Assembly: GCA_016193115.1 (NCBI GenBank)
Contig: JACPSV010000058.1
Location: 1 to 8,688, forward strand
DNA length: 8,688 nucleotides
Source of the DNA: Elusimicrobiota bacterium
GTDB lineage: Bacteria > Elusimicrobiota > Elusimicrobia > 2-02-FULL-39-32
Direction of reading: 5' to 3'
Part shown: positions 5,637 to 8,688 of the stretch, one piece after another
How positions within the stretch are numbered: position 1 is the stretch's first letter
Layout: every line of letters starts with the position of its first letter
Notes under the pieces: generated by a model
What the model was told of the DNA's origin: nothing
Seen by the model: the letters and a program-made list of their open reading frames with translations, nothing else
Databases searched by the model: none
Translations under genes and position numbers: made by a program

Positions 5637-8600
5637 ACGCCTGAGAACCGAATGTGGAGGTTGTCTTCCAGAGGTCTAGGATTGTTTGCAACCGGGGTTT
5701 GGCTTTCTTCAAAATGTCCAGGAAGGAAATCAGGGTCAAATCGCTGGGCCACTCTTCGGGGAAAAGCGTGAGCACGAAAGCGACTGAAAACCCTTGGACC
5801 TCTTTCAAGGCTTCTAGAGGGTCGCGGGAATAAAAGTCTTTCAACACATACTTTTGAATTTCCATTTCTTCTATGAGATCCCGAACCATCTTTTCGTCCT
5901 GCTCAGCGCCGCCTGTAAACTTCAGATAGAAATTCTGTGCGGGATGACTGGCTTGATATTTTTCAATTCCTTTCACGACCCCTTGGATCGCAGGTTCCAA
6001 ATCTGCAGGCATCTCATTTTCCCCTTTTTTCTTTCCCTTTCTTAGGAGATCCCGAATATGAACCAAAATCACGCGGTCCTGAGAAAGGTTTGTTTTCTGG
6101 GAGAGAACTGTCACCGTTGCCTGAGAGAAATTTGCGTAGTGAGGCGATTTTGAGACTTCATCCATTCTTTGGATTTTCGCTCGAATTTTCTTGGTTTCAA
6201 TATCCGCAAGAGAATATTTTTTTTCAATCCACAAATTTATCCCATGAGGCACGGCCAATGATAATATAGCCAAGACAGCATAGAGAGACGCAGGCAGAGA
6301 AACAAATTGGGACAGGATGAGCGGGAATGCGACCGCAAAAAATAGGGGTAAAGGATTGGCATATAAGTTCATCCGCCTCCCGCCGGAACCGTTCTCTTCG
6401 AACTTGCGCTGATGATCCATCACGGAGACGCCGGCGATATACGCTTCCGCTTCCGCGTGTTTGCCTTTAGAGTCATCGGTCAATTTTGAGATCCTGAAGA
6501 ATACGCCCCTCTGCCACAATCTCTCATGGGCGTTATCTGACCGAAACTTTTCCTCTTCATCAAACTCCATTCCCTTTTCCATGATCTGAGCGGCCAACCG
6601 CAGGAGATGGTTTGTGAGGATGTCGTGTGAATTGGATCCGGACTCTGGTTTTCCCATGATTTGGACTAGCGATCTGTCCAGTAAAAGAGTCGGTGTCCCT
6701 TTCTGATCTATTCCTAAAGAAACTGGGGACTCTTCGGAGCCGGCCATGAGCAGCACTTGCTGAATCTGAAACTCAAGTGGTTGTTCAATCTCTTCCGGCT
6801 CGCCGTCTGCCGCGGGTTCTAAATGTTTTACATGGCTCCATATTTTTATGGGTCCCACGATCTCGAATGCAAGATCCACCATCTCTTGTTCCAACGGGCC
6901 ATAGTTTTCCGGCGGAACGACAACTTTGAGAGCGATTCTATCTTCCTCTTCTCTTTGACTCCATTGGGCTTCCGCCATCCAACTTTCGTAACGCGGATCA
7001 CTGGAGAGATCAATCGGTTTGGCAGGATACTCATAATCGGCATTCTTCAAAACTTCTCGCGCGGCGTCTGCTTTCTCTCTATCTATATTGCGAAGTATAG
7101 CGTCTCTCTCATCCACAAGACTTCTCCATTCCTCCTGTCCCTGGGACCAGTCCTTAGGCGGAACCTTGAGCAGGAGAATCAATTTGGTGGCGTCGCCGGT
7201 CTTGTCCAGCCTGTCTTCTTGCGTAAGGAGGGAGTTTAATTCATCCTCTCTGATTTGATCGTATCGGCCGGCATTGATTCTGTTGGCTAGATCCACGATT
7301 CTAACGTCTATGTCCGTGAAGACGTGGTTGTGCATGTCCATCCTGTACCTCCAGCCGCGCGGGAAACTCCCAAACACAAAATCTTTGTCGGAAACCGCTT
7401 TGTACGCGATCGCTCTATAAAATTCTATCGCCACCATCCTTTGGATCAATGGCAGATAGTCTGCCCCATACTCGAATTCATCCCTATCTTCGGTTGTCTG
7501 CAGGGGAACCTGGAAGCTCATTCCCAAATCCCGCGCCAGATATCGGAGATTGGGCGAGATCAACGCCAGATGTTCGGGCTTGATTTCAGAAACCAAGTGA
7601 CCTGCTCCGTTCACAATCCGGTTAGGAAAATCGGGTGTGCTGTAGGTTCTCCAAGTCCCAAAACTTCTTTCCCCTTTCTTCCCGATTTTAGGAGTGAGAT
7701 GATCGGACTCGCTCAAGACCGTCTTGTCCACTTCCATCGGTTCTGGATGGCCCTCGTAGTTTTCAATGAATATCTTAAATTTTTCATTTTGGGATAGACC
7801 CACGAACCTTCTCCACGCAAGTTTAGATAACGCCTGATCCAATCCTGGAATTGTGTTCTTGGCTTTCTTGACTCTCCGTACCGTGACCCCCTTCTCAAAC
7901 CTTTCATCCGAGGGATCCATCTCTATAATTTCCACAACTCTAAGCGCTATCGCTTCCCCTGCCTCATTTCTTAAGACGTCCAGAGTAATCGCAGTGCCTT
8001 CCCGGCCATTCACATTGATAAACTCTACGCTGTCCGCACCCTGAAATATCGTATATTTCCCCGTTCCATACCGGCCTATGCGGATGATTTGACCTTTCCT
8101 CTTTGTGGATCGTCTCATGATGAGGGCAAGCTCTTCCAGAGCGCCCGGCCCGTCGTCCGCCGCTTCTTCCACGTGTTCCGGACCATCCTCTCCTTGGCGC
8201 AGGTAGTATCGGATGGTCAAGTTCACCGGCTCGTTCTCCAGAGATTCGTCCCGTGAATTTTGGCCAATTTCCAAGCTGTGCGCTCCCGAAGATCTTCCTT
8301 TCAATTTCCTAAGAATCATTCCTTCTTCCGATGGCCTTCCTTTGGGAAGAAGTTTTACCCCGCTCATATGTTCTTGAACGCGCTCCAAGAAATAGGCCAT
8401 CGTCATCACGGTCTGTTTTGTTCTTTTGTCCTCCTTCTTCGGGCGGGCTCTCTCCAGAGCCATGATTGGGGAGATGTCTATTCCGCCAGTCGGCAGAGGC
8501 GCCCTGGGTCCTCGAGGGAGAGTCTCTTCCCTCCTTTTTCCAGAATTCCGGACAGGATCCGACTTGTTAATGAGGTAGGAGACAAAAATCCATGCCTCTC

Positions 8601-8688
8601 TGACCGCGCGCGGGACATAGAGGTCTTGAAGATAAGTCTGAAGATAATCCTGGTAATCGCTTTCCTCAATTTCCTTGAAAGATTCAAC
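5635..8688 (-). CDS. Large GHKL-ATPase-like membrane protein of unknown function, 5' end cut by window edge
   Basis: The frame is open from the right edge (codon GTT at 8688-8686) to a TAA at 5637-5635: 1017 residues with no upstream stop. The first ATG (8463) has no ribosome binding site, so I treat it as internal. Counting residues from that ATG: a Bergerat ATPase signature is visible as E65-x3-N69-S-x-D72 (N-box), D103-D-G-P-G-A (DxGxG), G130-R-Y-G-T-G-K136 (lid) and GTAITLDV (156-163) or KGVTVRR (191-197). This resembles MutL/Hsp90/MORC-type domains. Residues 200-690 are charged and helix/strand-mixed, and I recognise nothing there. Two hydrophobic helices (about 704-722 and 726-746) form a membrane hairpin, followed by a soluble tail of about 195 residues. 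Before the ATG there is a helical segment, then a basic Pro-rich linker with GGIDISP. No function can be assigned. The C-terminal end abuts the palindrome. Confidence 0.75.
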   Translation of the reverse strand, partial: VESFKEIEESDYQDYLQTYLQDLYVPRAVREAWIFVSYLINKSDPVRNSGKRREETLPRGPRAPLPTGGIDISPIMALERARPKKEDKRTKQTVMTMAYFLERVQEHMSGVKLLPKGRPSEEGMILRKLKGRSSGAHSLEIGQNSRDESLENEPVNLTIRYYLRQGEDGPEHVEEAADDGPGALEELALIMRRSTKRKGQIIRIGRYGTGKYTIFQGADSVEFINVNGREGTAITLDVLRNEAGEAIALRVVEIIEMDPSDERFEKGVTVRRVKKAKNTIPGLDQALSKLAWRRFVGLSQNEKFKIFIENYEGHPEPMEVDKTVLSESDHLTPKIGKKGERSFGTWRTYSTPDFPNRIVNGAGHLVSEIKPEHLALISPNLRYLARDLGMSFQVPLQTTEDRDEFEYGADYLPLIQRMVAIEFYRAIAYKAVSDKDFVFGSFPRGWRYRMDMHNHVFTDIDVRIVDLANRINAGRYDQIREDELNSLLTQEDRLDKTGDATKLILLLKVPPKDWSQGQEEWRSLVDERDAILRNIDREKADAAREVLKNADYEYPAKPIDLSSDPRYESWMAEAQWSQREEEDRIALKVVVPPENYGPLEQEMVDLAFEIVGPIKIWSHVKHLEPAADGEPEEIEQPLEFQIQQVLLMAGSEESPVSLGIDQKGTPTLLLDRSLVQIMGKPESGSNSHDILTNHLLRLAAQIMEKGMEFDEEEKFRSDNAHERLWQRGVFFRISKLTDDSKGKHAEAEAYIAGVSVMDHQRKFEENGSGGRRMNLYANPLPLFFAVAFPLILSQFVSLPASLYAVLAILSLAVPHGINLWIEKKYSLADIETKKIRAKIQRMDEVSKSPHYANFSQATVTVLSQKTNLSQDRVILVHIRDLLRKGKKKGENEMPADLEPAIQGVVKGIEKYQASHPAQNFYLKFTGGAEQDEKMVRDLIEEMEIQKYVLKDFYSRDPLEALKEVQGFSVAFVLTLFPEEWPSDLTLISFLDILKKAKPRLQTILDLWKTTSTFGSQA

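Noticed and set aside
6595..6609. HLLRLA in the large protein as a possible zincin (HExxH-like) site
   Set aside because: The catalytic Glu and the second His are absent, so there is no metal-binding signature to support a protease call.
8478..8687. Minus-strand 69-codon frame beginning at a TTG by the right edge
   Set aside because: It overlaps, in another frame, the open upstream extension of the large ATPase-like gene. That extension (VESFKEIEESDYQDYLQTYL...) looks more protein-like, while this product is Arg/Ser-rich and shadow-like.

Overview
The window is a compact bacterial locus with every recognisable gene on the minus strand, so the biological order runs from the right edge to the left. 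The layout is: a large unrecognised GHKL-type ATPase protein that enters from the right edge (8688 to 5635); a 105-bp intergenic region with a perfect palindrome and a consensus-like sigma70 promoter; then a tight six-gene run of raiA/hpf (5529-4957), ptsN (4916-4434), hprK (4410-3385), rapZ (3385-2519), a mannose-family PTS EIIA gene (2522-2097) and a GH57 glucanotransferase/amylase gene (2072 to beyond position 1). Apart from the 105-bp gap there is essentially no non-coding DNA. I saw no tRNA, rRNA, CRISPR array or transposase gene.

The six-gene run looks like one transcription unit. Gaps are 40 bp or less, hprK/rapZ share one base (TGATG), rapZ/manX share four (ATGA), and a promoter lies just upstream of raiA. 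It is a variant of the widespread rpoN-hpf-ptsN-rapZ neighbourhood, combined with HPr kinase/phosphorylase and a lone EIIA of the mannose type. No PTS permease (EIIB/C/D) is visible, which points to a regulatory rather than a transport PTS. ptsH and ptsI, which must supply phosphate to PtsN His75 and ManX His9, are not in the window. Inferred theme: carbon/energy sensing (HprK, PtsN, EIIA-Man) coupled to envelope amino-sugar control (RapZ), ribosome hibernation (long-form HPF) and storage polysaccharide turnover (GH57).

The left-most gene is an unbroken reading frame of 690 codons that runs off position 1. It carries the GH57 4-alpha-glucanotransferase signatures, so this 2 kb stretch is coding and not empty.

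The large right-hand protein is the least understood part. Its frame is open for 1017 residues without an upstream stop inside the window, so the first ATG at 8463 is probably internal. It shows N-box, DxGxG and glycine-rich lid motifs of a Bergerat-fold ATPase, a long unrecognised middle, and two adjacent transmembrane segments near the C-terminus.

Organism: the combination of HprK, RapZ, long HPF, EIIA-Man and a GH57 enzyme, moderate GC, and a large protein with a GGID-containing linker recalls Omnitrophota or a related PVC-type/deep-branching Gram-negative lineage. This is a low-to-moderate confidence inference from memory, with no database comparison.
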